Positions 50,401 to 59,954 of a stretch of DNA of 64,000 nucleotides are shown one piece after another. The notes below the pieces were generated by a model, which saw only the letters and a program-made list of their open reading frames with translations, did no database searches and was not told the DNA's origin. The stretch is from Vigna angularis (Eukaryota; Streptophyta; Magnoliopsida; Fabales; Fabaceae), in assembly GCF_016808095.1 (NCBI RefSeq), contig NC_068977.1, positions 7,438,479-7,502,478 of the forward strand, in the 5' to 3' direction. The translations under genes and the position numbers were made by a program. Within the stretch, counting starts at the first letter, position 1, and the number at the start of each line of letters is the position of its first letter.

Positions 50401-53400
50401 ATAAGACTCCTAATTATAGGATTTTTTTGGGATATCATCCACCTTTGCATACACTAGATCACTTTGTTTTAAGTTGCTAGTGTATATCCTCATCCTATCT
50501 AATAGAAATGCACTTCTTTTATATACAATCAAGTTTATTTTTGAAATATTAATTTTAGAAAGAGGCTTGAATAGAAAGATACCAGTTTTATAAACTTGAT
50601 GAATGTTCACAGTGTTGCATATCTCCAGGAATGTGGCCAAATGAGTATAAGGATTCTTATGAGATAACCCATTGAATTGATTGTTTTGCACCAAGTGAAT
50701 GAGAGCAAGCTTCATCTCCATATTTGTGGCATTCACCCTTGGTCGAGCAATGCTATTGAAATGAAGAGACCTTGTGACCATAAAAAATCTGCCAATGTGC
50801 ATCTAGCTTGTTCTTCACCTTCTTCATTAGGATTGCCAATAGTCTTCCCTTTCTTGATCAGATGAAGAGATGAAAGATTGATCAGGGATGAAAGTTGCTT
50901 CTTTAGCTTTCCTGTTTTTCCTTCTTCTACTATTATTCCTTCAAGCTATTCTTTCAATTTCCGGATCAAAGAGCAGATTGTCAGCTCACTCTCTTCTTCT
51001 CATGCAAAACAAGAAATACTAGAAAAGACAAGGTAAGCAGGTAACAATGAATATATACACAATGCCACTATACAAAACTAAGAGTAAAGAGTAAATGAAT
51101 GAATGAAATAGGCTTAAGCCAATAGACAACACATAATTTGCCTAAACAACAACCAAAACCTTCGACTATGGCGCCAAAAACTTGTTAAATATTTGGCAAA
51201 CGTACAAAATCGTTCACTTAATATAAATTGTAGGTCCAAATATCGTCTACAAGGGATTTGCGTTTGTCTAAATAATTATGTTTACTTACTAGTTTAGGAA
51301 ATTAATATAAATAGTGATTGATTAAAATAAGTTTAAAACATATAAAACTACTAGTTATAAAGATTGTAAAGTAATATGGGTAAAGACTCATCAGAGTTGG
51401 ATTTCATTACCCAAATTCTAATCATTCGTCTGTGCAATATCTCTAACATATTCAAGCATCTACATCAAAGGTAAACAATTCCTAATTCCTTAGAAACAAG
51501 TCATAAACCTTTATGTTAAAATACTAATACCTTATGTAATAAAACACAAGATTGACATTAAGAAAAGATGTCAAGAATGACCAAAAGCCTTGGTCTATGT
51601 CTAGAGCCAAGCCTCTTGGTTATTCTATCCATGTCTAGGTTCCAAAACATTTTCCAATAATTAGATACTAACGTAATAACATAGATATTCCATCATGTAA
51701 ATGAATAAAACAAATAGAACAGAAGGAATATGAAAGATATTTTATTGCATACAAAAAACTACAAAGAGTTTAGGTACATTACATCCAACTCCAATGAAAT
51801 GGAGTTTAGCTACTCATATACATTCTAGAATATAAGGATGTATTAGATGATGAAAATGATGAAGGAAGATGAAGGTTTTGAGCCCTAGAAGTGCCTCAAC
51901 CCGTGTCTTTAGCTTTAGTTACATTCTCACATCCAAAATTATCCTTTTCTTCGCCTCTCGACACTTTAAAAAGTCATCGAAAAGCAAACATTCGTTGGGC
52001 CACCAAATCCTCTCACTGGGCAATAAGTCACTTTTCAGGTACATGGCTTTTTCTAGCTCATTGGGCCTCTTGGCTAGGCTAAACTTGTCATTTTCTTGTT
52101 GGGCGAGTGTAGATGGCTCATTGGGCGAGCCTATTCTGGTAGTAATACTAAAGCATCCAAACTTCCAATTTCCTAAAACATAATCCAAAAACATGTAAGT
52201 ATCTAACTCTATAACACCTACATACAAGTTTTGCATCTATTCATGAAATTTAACACAAAAATACATGATAAAAAGATAAATAAGAGGATCTAATCAGGGT
52301 TAATAATAAGTAATTATCACACTTATCAACACACGAAACACTAATATCTTTCATGATATGTTGTTTTTAACAAGACTTTCATCTTACAAAGACAATATTA
52401 CCATGTTTTCGTGTTTTATTTTTCTCAACACTCAGTCAAAATTATAGGTGTTGAATTTTTCATTACCAACCTTCTATTTATATGAGTCACAAAGAAATCT
52501 ATTATGACTTAATGCTTATACTTTTGTCCTTTTTGTCAATGTTTTATCACAAATTTGATTGTTATAAATAATAATTTTTTTTTCATTACATATTTCGAGT
52601 TAGTATAAAAAAAGTTTCAATCTTTGTATTGCTAACACATTAGTAGTTACCCCTTACCATTGTTGTCCATCATCATTAATAACAATCACAAATAAATGCA
52701 TCATTAACAAAGTTTCACAATCATCAAGCATCCCACTACTATCAATGCATGTAGCTCTCCCACCTTGGCTTGTAAAGCCCACTCGTTGCTGCCACAAATA
52801 AGGTCAATGAAACCTCTTAAACCCATTCAAAAGGGTGGTGACATATTATTTGACTTTGATTTGAATATGAATTTATTGGTTGTTTTGCTAAATGATCTCT
52901 TCTTACGTTTTTACTTTTACTTTTGTGATTTTAATTCAATATTTGTTATGAAAGGTTATGAAGAGAAACATAATCATTTGAGAAGAATGATTTAATTAAT
53001 GATTGGTCATGTGAATTATATACATTATCCATAAAAGGTAAGAGTAATTCCAATATTATTATCTTTTGTCTCAACTTGAATTCTTGATTCTAGAGCTATT
53101 GATCGCATCAATGTGGATATTCTATTTTTGTTCATTCTAATCGTAGTAAATTAGATTCTAGAGCTTTTAAATGTCAATTTATTGATTATCCTTCTAATAA
53201 AATGAGGTGCACATACTTTCATCTTGAGAGTCACCATATCATTATAACTATGGATGCCACTTTTCATGAAACAAAAATCCTTTTATCAATTCTCCACTTC
53301 AAGGGGACAAAACTTGAAGTAGAGGACCTTTCATTCTTGTCACTACCATAATTATCTTTACAAAATGGTCAAGTGATGAAATCACACTAAACACTAGTGC

Positions 53401-55743
53401 GAAAAAGCTTTTTTATACCGGTTAAAATTGTTTTCTATACTTGTTCTAGATCCGGTATAGAAAGTGTTATATATTAAAAAAATGAAGGTGGTTGTTAATG
53501 CTAAATTCAAACATATTGAAACAGAACTTGAATAGTGAAAAAATTATAAATGCTAAATTGAAACAAAACAAGTATACAGGTGATAAAAGGGTTAAACATT
53601 TTGTTACATTGTAATTATAGAGTTTATAATGCTTATGGCACCAAAAGAAAACTTCAACATGTTTAACCACCTAGGCTTGTAATATACCACAAACATGGAA
53701 CTAGTAAAAAATACATGAGAGGTTGTGGAAAGCACTCCAAGATGCATACTCTAGCTTGAAATCATAGAAAAAGGTGTGAGACTTTGCTATCGTGCTACAC
53801 GCCTAACACCAACTCTCAATTCGCCATTCTCTCCCTTATAACCATGTGATTGTTACTTTATGGACTAAACCAAAACAAAAAAAAGTATCTTATATTAATT
53901 TATGAATATTATGCATAGATAATCAATGAAAGCTGTCAATTTTAAAGGATGAGAAATGAACATGGAAGGAAGAAAAATAATATAATCAAGTAAGAATAAC
54001 AACTATTTTGTTATATGGGAATTTGAAAATCTATTGGTGGTTGAATGTTGTGGGAAATCGAAGTTATGGGCGATGACCATGGTTGGATGGAGGAGTGGTC
54101 TAGTGACAAGAGATGACATTTAGATAGATAAGAGAGATAGAGAGAAAATAAGAAGAAGAACTCGTGCCGACTGTTCTTTTGAGTGGATTTGAGGGAGTGG
54201 ATTTGAGAGAATTTGAAAATAAATTTTTTTGTCGTTTATTTGAGTGAATTTGGAGGTAAATGAGAGTGAATTTGGAAATAAATTTTTTTAATTTGTCACG
54301 TCAATACAATTCTATACTAATTCTCACAAATTTTATTTCCAAATTCACTCTCATTTACTTCAAAATTCACTCAAATAAACGACAAAAAAATTTATCTTCA
54401 AATCCCCTCAAATTCATTCCCTCAAATCCACTCAAAAAAACAAGGTCGTTGTCGGCATTAGCGTTATGGTAGTAACCTCTTAGTGGCATGATTGCGAAAA
54501 GGTGGCTTGACCAAAGAAAAGAGGATTCACGATGGGAGTGTGTGTAGTTTTGAAAGTTGAAGAGTTTGTAGGTTTTCTTATTTACCCATTATAATTAGAA
54601 TTAATATAGAAAGTTTTCTTATTTATTACACCTCATCCACTTTTCATATCAATTATAACTACAATCGATATAAAAATTATTATCTTATTTACAGTTATGT
54701 TATTGCATCTATTTTTTATACTATTTATAATTATAACTAGTATAGAAAGTGCTATCTTATTTAGAATTTTGTTGTATATTTTTTATACATAATGAATTAT
54801 AACTAATATAAAAATTCATTATAAAAAATGATTTTGTCCTAGTGAAAGAAACCGAGAGAAAAAAAGAAAGAAAGCTCTTTTCGATTATATGACGTTTATT
54901 TTAATGTGTTCAATTTAATCTTGATGAAGCTTCAATATGTATGCCTCAAAGTAAATGACGAAGATGCAATGATGCCCATGTTAGCTTCTCTTTTGTCATC
55001 CTAAGAGAACTTGGAAAAAATTTTAATGTCCAAACTGAATTCACTACACTTAAAGTGGTTAAGTTTATTATGTATATAAGGAAGTTTCACCTTGAAACAT
55101 TGAGAATGTTAAAGATAAATTTGAGGTTAGCGATATTCAAGAAAGACGAGAAGTCAAAGAAGAACTTGTCTAAATGACGATTGCAGATATTGCAAATAAC
55201 ACATTCAAAGATTGTTTAAGATATGGAAACAAAATCATGCAAAGACTACAATTTGAAAGGTGGAGTATGAATATCCAAAGAGACTAAAATTGTAGTAAAA
55301 AATGCATTATCCCAACTTAAAAAATAATTATAATGTTTTCCACAACCACTCTTTTAATGAAAGGTTGTCCCAAAATTATTTTGGTAATGATTACTTATAT
55401 AGTCACCATTAAAAAGTACTTTTAATCATTAAAAAAATTTCACCTGGTCTCTTTGAAAATGATTCTTTTAGTAAACTTTGTTGAAAAGATATTTTAGCAT
55501 TGCATTAATGATCTACCAATGCCTTATGTTGTAATGCTGTTAGGTATGATTTTCTACGCAATATGAATAGGAAAATACATTTGACACAAGCTTTTTCTAA
55601 TGAAATATTATTTTAATTGAGTGTAGGATGATGGTAGTAGAAAAAAAAATGAGTGTCAACATGTAAATAACTTCCGTTACTTATTACATTTACGTAATAT
55701 TTTTTGTTAATTGTGGATTTTAGTCCAGTATTCCACTTTTCTT

Positions 55744-55817
<74 letters not shown>

Positions 55818-57883
55818 TTGCAGCACATCAAAGTTTTCCTTTTTAAAAACCAAGCTGAAGTTAGTTTGAAATTAAGTGTGTATACGTATGTTCTGACCAT
55901 CAGTATCATTCTATTGTAGGGCAACTGGTCCTTGCAATGCTTCAAGCTCACCGGCAAAGTTGAAGTCTTAGAGAAAAACTTAAGGTACCCTATTGATCCT
56001 TTCTGGTATAAACTTAACAATAACTTTGAGCCATGTTGGTAGTCTTTCAATTAATTATAACCTTTTTGTCTTCTCTTCCCACGAAAAACACCCTTTTGCT
56101 CTTTTTTCCAAATGATGATTTCTAAGAAAAAGTCTGCCAATTTAACACCAAAATTTTAGGTGATTTTTTCAAATTTCTTCATACACAAAAGGTATCTCTG
56201 AGAGCGTGCTTACAAATTTCTGCACAACAAATGCCTAGTTAAATTGCCTAAAACTACTAAGTATGTTTAGTTTCAACTATTAATTTTTAATTTACATGAA
56301 CAAGTAATAATGTTTAATAATTTCTCTTTTTAAAGATGCTTCAAAGTCATTTACTTTTTGTAAAAATATAAAAATTACAAATAAGTTATGATATCTTGAA
56401 TATAGGAACTTTGTTGGACAAGATCTGGATCCTTTGAGCTTGAGAGAGCTTCAGAGTTTGGAGCATCAGCTTGACACAGCTATAAAGCGCATCCGAACTA
56501 GAAAGGTGAAAATTTGCTTTACCATCCGCAAACAAATAAGAAAATTAAAACAAGTGGAGAAAATGCATTTCAAATTAAACGAGCAACAGCATATATATAA
56601 AATAATTTCTGTGGCTAATTAATCTTCATATGATGATTATGATTGTTGCAGAACCAAGTGATGAATGAATCGATCTCAGATCTGCAGAAAAAGGTAAGAG
56701 GGTGAGTGACAGAATAATTACATTTGCATATAATAGTAACAAAGTATGGTGTGGATGTGACAGGCAAAGCAACTGCAGGAGCAAAATGGAACGCTTACAA
56801 AGAAGGTAGAAGCCATATGAGGCTGTGTAATGTATGAGTTTTGTATTAAGAGAAGGGATAAGGAAAAAAAGCTTGACCTGTTTGTTACATTGATGAGTAG
56901 ATTAAGGACAAAGGAAAGGCAGTGGCTGAACGTTCACAGTGTCCTCCACAGCTACAACTACATCATAGACTTGTTCCTTCTTTAACACCTGCGTATGTTT
57001 CTCTTCTCTCTTCTCACCGTCTATAACAAACATACATTCAATGTTTCTAAATGTCTATAGTTTAAACATTATTCCCACCACTTTGTGTTCATTTCACTTG
57101 AAACTGTAAAATAATTCTAGAGGGCTTGATTGATCCCTCTCACAATCTTCTATTTATAAGAATAAATTGATACACAAGTACATGATAAATAGAGTAACCC
57201 TAGACACAATATAATCATGATAAATAGGGTAATCCAAGACATAATATAATCATGATAAATAGGGTAATCCTAGACATAATATAATCATGATAAATAGGGT
57301 AACCCTTGACACACTATAATGATGATAAAATAGGATAAATATCCTAACAATTTCATCTAGGGATTCCTATAATTGATTTTGAAATGTCTCATATACACTG
57401 AAAATTTCTAGCATATGTGGATTGAAAATTATGTATGAATCTAAATCCTGATACGAGACCAGATATAAGTAAGTTGAATATCTTATAATAATAAATATTT
57501 ATGAATTTATTGTCTTAAGATTAAGTTTGAGATAATATAGTGTAATTCTCTTAATATGTAACACGGATAGAAATACAAACACGAGTAATTCTCTATTTAA
57601 TATGGTAAAAATACATGGAATACTACACAAACATTAACCCATATTTATATCTTAGATTATTATGAGTTATTTAAATTGACAATCAATGTATTCAAAATCA
57701 TATATAATCTAAATATTTGTAATTATATAGGATTTGTTTGTTATTTCTATAATCTTATGCAATAAATTTGAGTTTTTATAAAATCATTATATTTATTAAC
57801 AAAATGTTAAAACATGTTGAAATTATGTTAAAGACAAAAAAGAATGGTTTAGGTCAGGTTTCATGTTGAATATATATGTCAAC

Positions 57884-57969
<86 letters not shown>

Positions 57970-58155
57970 TTTAGGTGAGGTTTGATGTTGAATTTGTTTA
58001 GTGAATCTTGGTGGTGTATATATTATAGAGTTTTGGGATTATAAGAAGTGTGAAAATGGTGCAGTCAGAATTCAGGAGAAGTGGATGAAGGAGGAGCAAT
58101 TCCTAGTACGACTACTCTCATACCACCATGGATGCTGCATCAGTTTGCGAGATGA
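37961..58155 (+). CDS. FUL: FRUITFULL/AGL8-type MADS-box transcription factor, 8 exons
   Basis: MIKC MADS protein of the AP1/FUL clade: a nuclear DNA-binding factor for CArG boxes, acting in floral transition, meristem identity and fruit development in known plants. Exons: 37961-38145, 47272-47347, 55920-55984, 56406-56505, 56652-56693, 56764-56805, 56901-56992 and, tentatively, 58065-58155. Splice sites are GT-AG with matching phases through exon 7, and exon sizes (185, 76, 65, 100, 42, 42, 92) fit the clade. MADS domain residues 1-60 ([20 protein letters not shown]); I region [13 protein letters not shown] domain in exons 3-6 with [20 protein letters not shown] and [19 protein letters not shown], closer to FUL than to AP1. 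The final exon carries the FUL-motif LIPPWML. The predicted protein is 230 residues, normal for the clade, but only with an unusual last acceptor (58064); the more obvious acceptor at 58001 leads to stops. Odd residues: [10 protein letters not shown] where GLLKKAHEIS is usual, and [11 protein letters not shown] for VFSTKGKLFEY-like text. Confidence 0.88.
38545..38564. promoter_or_regulatory. Perfect 20-bp palindrome in intron 1
   Basis: ACAACCACAATTGTGGTTGT equals its own reverse complement. The centre is CAATTG, an E-box variant. It lies 0.4 kb inside intron 1. Function unknown. Confidence 0.6.
39790..39835. repeat. (CT)n(TA)n compound microsatellite in intron 1
   Basis: About 12 CT units followed by about 11 TA units; a short further CT patch lies at 39841-39870. 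Confidence 0.95.
40600..40930. other. Unrecognised open stretch in intron 1
   Basis: A 106-codon open frame on the plus strand (40607-40927) and an overlapping one on the minus strand. Composition is less AT-rich than around it, but no motif is known to me. Not called a gene. Confidence 0.3.
41176..41680 (-). other. Unrecognised coding-like island, antisense within intron 1
   Basis: Less AT-rich than the surroundings. Minus-strand frames begin [14 protein letters not shown] (41673-41470) and continue in pieces to 41176. The start looks like a Ser/Arg-rich organelle presequence. No family recognised; it may be a captured or retrocopied exon of an unknown gene. Confidence 0.3.
42300..42770 (-). 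pseudogene. CACTA TNP2 transposase-associated domain relic
   Basis: On the minus strand from 42770 down: text like [13 protein letters not shown] and VGEFFRTA, then [20 protein letters not shown], then [12 protein letters not shown]. This matches the Transpos_assoc domain (cysteines in RCPCIKCKC, then VxxHLYxxGFxPNY) at the N-terminus of plant TNP2. Stops interrupt it (for example before GIRCSC). No element ends found nearby. Confidence 0.72.
42850..43330 (+). repeat. LTR-like segment with degenerate GAGCTCATCC minisatellite
   Basis: A TATAAATA box at 42985-42995 is followed by roughly ten imperfect repeats of a 20-26 bp unit around GTTGTCGAGCTCATCCTGTAA (about 43055-43265). A promoter-like box followed by a repeated leader resembles an LTR, but no LTR boundary or partner was found. 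Confidence 0.5.
43331..44228. other. Intron 1 DNA, nothing firmly recognised
   Basis: 43600-43960 is less AT-rich and has a 64-codon minus-strand frame without a known motif. 44000-44228 is AT-rich with recurring GTTACCGACAAATTA / TAATAAATTCGTCGATAA-like words, perhaps the end of a decayed TIR element. Confidence 0.4.
44232..45452. mobile_element. CACTA-type element C, non-autonomous, in intron 1
   Basis: Ends CACTAGTACAACG and the inverse of CACTAATAAAAAAAG, with AAT target duplication on both sides (44229-44231 and 45453-45455). Subterminal CTCGGTT / AACCGAGG words in both orientations make it the same family as element B (12722-14305). The interior is less AT-rich. On the minus strand it looks like a plant 5' leader (TTTAGGGTTTTCG) and holds no transposase. 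A 67-codon frame at 45000-45203 is unrecognised. Probably carries captured host DNA, as element B does. Confidence 0.88.
45453..47271. other. Remaining part of intron 1, nothing recognised
   Basis: AT-rich, no transposon motif seen. Confidence 0.5.
47376..47480. repeat. (CTAT)n(AT)n compound microsatellite at the start of intron 2
   Basis: About nine CTAT units, about 24 AT units, then CTAT and AT again, only 28 bp after the exon 2 donor. Confidence 0.96.
48880..49360 (-). pseudogene. Ty1/copia reverse transcriptase relic
   Basis: On the minus strand: [16 protein letters not shown] then [19 protein letters not shown], the copia motif around the catalytic YVDD box with the first D changed to N, then [14 protein letters not shown], which normally follows it (DMKDLGxAKxILGM). 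No longer coding; heavily stopped. Confidence 0.82.
49534..49985 (+). repeat. Ty3/gypsy Tat-type LTR fragment (solo or truncated)
   Basis: Homologous to the LTR at about 29260-29620, with GACCCTTGGGCGATCTACTG and ACCCTACACTCCGAAACA. No pol adjoins, so it is either a solo LTR or a truncated end. Flanking duplications were not recognised. Confidence 0.65.
50410..50860 (-). pseudogene. Ty3/gypsy gag relic
   Basis: Minus strand: [20 protein letters not shown], then [20 protein letters not shown] and LEICNTV. This is the start of the retrotransposon gag domain of Athila-type elements (usual form NNFExKPxLIxMVQ...GxPxEDPxxHLxxFxEIC). Reading is lost after about residue 70 and the capsid core is missing. 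Confidence 0.82.
51183..52328 (-). repeat. LTR of the Athila-like element
   Basis: 1,146 bp, TG...CA when read on either strand, followed internally by the primer-binding site. The inner part has TTGGGCGAG / CTGGGCAATAAG words. A 104-codon frame inside (51869-52183) is not a gene. Confidence 0.7.
52329..53089. other. Intron 2 DNA, nothing firmly recognised
   Basis: AT-rich; perhaps decayed parts of the copia relic to the right. Confidence 0.4.
53090..53350 (+). pseudogene. Ty1/copia pol relic (end of integrase)
   Basis: Plus-strand text [20 protein letters not shown] then [19 protein letters not shown] and DLSFLSLP. In copia elements this stretch follows the integrase core (usual form LDxRAxKCxFxGY...). 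Short, interrupted and isolated. Confidence 0.78.
53392..54844. mobile_element. CACTA-type element D, non-autonomous, in intron 2
   Basis: Starts CACTAGTGCGAAAA, ends with the inverse of CACTAGGACAAAA, with AAA on both sides (53389-53391 and 54845-54847). Subterminal words TATACCGG and CTATACT / AGTATAGAAAGTG recur in both orientations; a different family from B and C. No transposase. It contains a nested hairpin element. AAA as a duplication is weak in AT-rich DNA, so the ends rest mainly on the termini and the subterminal repeats. Confidence 0.8.
54177..54441. repeat. Foldback (hairpin) MITE-like element nested in CACTA element D
   Basis: Left arm 54177-54287 and right arm 54329-54441 are inverse copies with few mismatches (shared ATAAATTTTTTTGTCGTTTA, TGAGAGTGAATTTGGAAATA). 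About 40 bp separate them. A transcript would form a hairpin with stems of about 110 bp. Confidence 0.88.
54845..55740. other. Intron 2 DNA, possible retroelement remnant, not recognised
   Basis: 54890-55310 has plus-strand text such as [12 protein letters not shown] that looks coding-derived but matches nothing I know. Confidence 0.35.
55747..55816. repeat. (TA)n microsatellite near the end of intron 2
   Basis: About 35 TA units, 104 bp before the exon 3 acceptor. Confidence 0.97.
57110..57345 (+). repeat. LTR-like segment with 38-40 bp tandem repeats in intron 7
   Basis: Begins CCCTCTCACAATCTTCTATTTATAA-like and contains about four units of ATAATCATGATAAATAGGGT followed by AA(T/C)CC(T/A)(A/T)GACA. 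Shared TATTTATAAG text resembles the promoter/leader part of copia LTRs, which commonly carry such repeats. Exact element unknown. Confidence 0.75.
57848..57993 (+). repeat. Duplicated 25-mer flanking an (AT)n run before exon 8
   Basis: GGTTTAGGTCAGGTTTCATG (57847-57866) recurs as AGTTTAGGTGAGGTTTGATG (57968-57987), with an AT run of about 80 bp between (57885-57966). The second copy directly abuts the expected exon 8 acceptor. Confidence 0.85.
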
Positions 58156-59954
58156 AGCAGTGCGGCAGTGTTATGTTTGTGACATGTGATGAATATTAAA
58201 AGCATAAGCTATATATATGTATGTGTCAAAAACATAAAGAATAATGGTATAGCCATGCGTGGTATAAGTTGATAACTGCTCATTCTTGAATAGGATGTGC
58301 CTTCAAATTTTATGGTTTTTGCCAAAAATGTCATTAGCCAAGAATGCTACTATAAATAGTGCAAGTGAATTTTCCAAGAAACTTCCTAAGAAGGAGGAAA
58401 CAAAGCTACTAATGGACCAAAACAGTATATTCAACCAGGATAATGGGCCTTACCTAGGACAACTTTCCATCATAAAAGTGATTTTCAGATTACAATATCA
58501 AAATAATTAGAAGCAAAATCATTCCAATTATAAAGGTCGTTTGGAAGGGGCACTGCATAGAAGAAGCTACATGAGAGGAGGAATAAGATGTGAAGTCCCA
58601 TTATTCATATGTTGTTTAGTATGTTTTCCTAATTTTTTTATATGAAAAATTTAAAATAGTAAAGTATTCTAACATTCATAATTATTGTTTAAGGAATTGG
58701 ATAGAAAAATAGTTTAGTATTTAAATTGTTTTAAGTTTTAGATAGAAAAAAAGGTTATAAAATATTTATTGATAACATACCACTTTAAAGATATTCAAAG
58801 GTTTTGCTAATTTAGAGAGGATATGAGAGCCAATCAGGTTTTAATTAACAACGAAAAATCATGACATAGATGAGAGGGGTGTCACTTAAAATGTTGAGCT
58901 CAACATTGAGTTTTGAAAAAGTTAAAGAGAAAATTCAAGAACAAACACATATTACCATATCACGAATTTAAATAAACTATTTCCTTAAATTGGAAAAATG
59001 ATTTCCTTTTTTTTTCAAATATTAAATTATAAAATATATTATTCACAAATTCATTTATTTTATGTTAATTTATCACACACTACTCGGTTAACTTCAACTA
59101 TTATTATGTATTCTAGATAAATAACTTAAAAGTAGTTTATCTAACACGAAGTAAACAACATATTTTAATTGCATTAATCGAAAAACATTATTGATATTGA
59201 CTGAAAAATTTTTATTAACGTAAGTTGAGAACTACCATTGAGTTATATTGATAAGAAATAACATCGACAATAAAGCAATAACCATTATTGACTTTAGTCT
59301 AATCGAAATCTAATTGGAATTAGTAAAAGAAGAATAGTTGGCAATATCTCAATTTTAGTCAAACCGATGACATCTTGACAGAAGTCAAGTCAAAGACAAA
59401 ATATAAAGAAAACTAACATAGAATTGAGAGATGAAAAAGTATGGAGAAGTTTAAATTCTTACTTTATAAGTAAAATTTAAAAATATATAATTTTACTTAA
59501 TCAAATTAGCTTCATAAATTCATAGAATTTTGATATCTTTTTAAATTCTCAATCCAAATAACATATTTTGTATACAATATTTGAAATTCTTATGAAAACA
59601 AGTTACCATCACAAAATCCACTGTCCAAACACACTACAACATAATATTTTTATTTAATTTTTGCACATCAAGATGAATGTTTGAGAGCTTTATGAACCAA
59701 CATGTTTGTGCAATTGTGAATTATTTTTGGTGTTTCATTAAATATTTAGCCCATAAGCAAAAGAAAAAACAAATCAATGGGTAAGGTACAATTCTGTCAA
59801 CTCTATGATTGCAGGAACTATTGCATACAAATTTCAAATTTATAGATAATCTTTGTCTTTTTAATAGGGTGGAAAGATACCTTCATAATTATATCTATAG
59901 TCTGCTGATATTTCTAAACAACATCTTGTTACTTTGAAGTGTAGCTCTACTGTC
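58156..59954. other. 3' flank of the MADS gene and intergenic DNA, no gene recognised
   Basis: Expected to hold the 3' UTR (AAAGAATAATGG near 58240 is a weak polyadenylation-type signal). A 74-codon frame at 58286-58510 is unrecognised. The remainder is AT-rich. Confidence 0.5.

Larger units (their letters stand above)
50040..52328 (-). mobile_element. 5' part of an Athila-like Ty3/gypsy element, minus orientation
   Basis: From right to left: LTR (52328-51183), primer-binding site beginning TGGCGCC (about 51174), leader, then gag. Pol and the second LTR are absent. The LTR start and end (TGATAAGTG ... TTAACA), the TGGCGCC primer site and the gag type all fit the Athila group of plant elements. 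Confidence 0.75.
47348..55919 (+). other. Intron 2 of the MADS gene, 8.6 kb, transposon-rich
   Basis: GTACCTCTCG donor, TTCTATTGTAG acceptor. Contains, in order, a minus-strand copia RT relic, a Tat LTR, the 5' part of a minus-strand Athila-like element, a plus-strand copia relic, CACTA element D with a nested hairpin element, and a TA microsatellite. 47481-48870 shows nothing recognisable. Confidence 0.85.

Noticed and set aside
52260..52333. Target duplication of the Athila-like LTR
   Set aside because: ACACA follows the LTR, but the opposite end of the element is missing, so no duplication can be tested.
54260..54472. 70-codon frame in the foldback element
   Set aside because: It spans both hairpin arms and the loop; the inverted repeat explains the sequence.
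55613..56050. Minus-strand frame with a long Ile-Tyr repeat over exon 3
   Set aside because: Translation of the TA microsatellite and shadow of the MADS exon 3.
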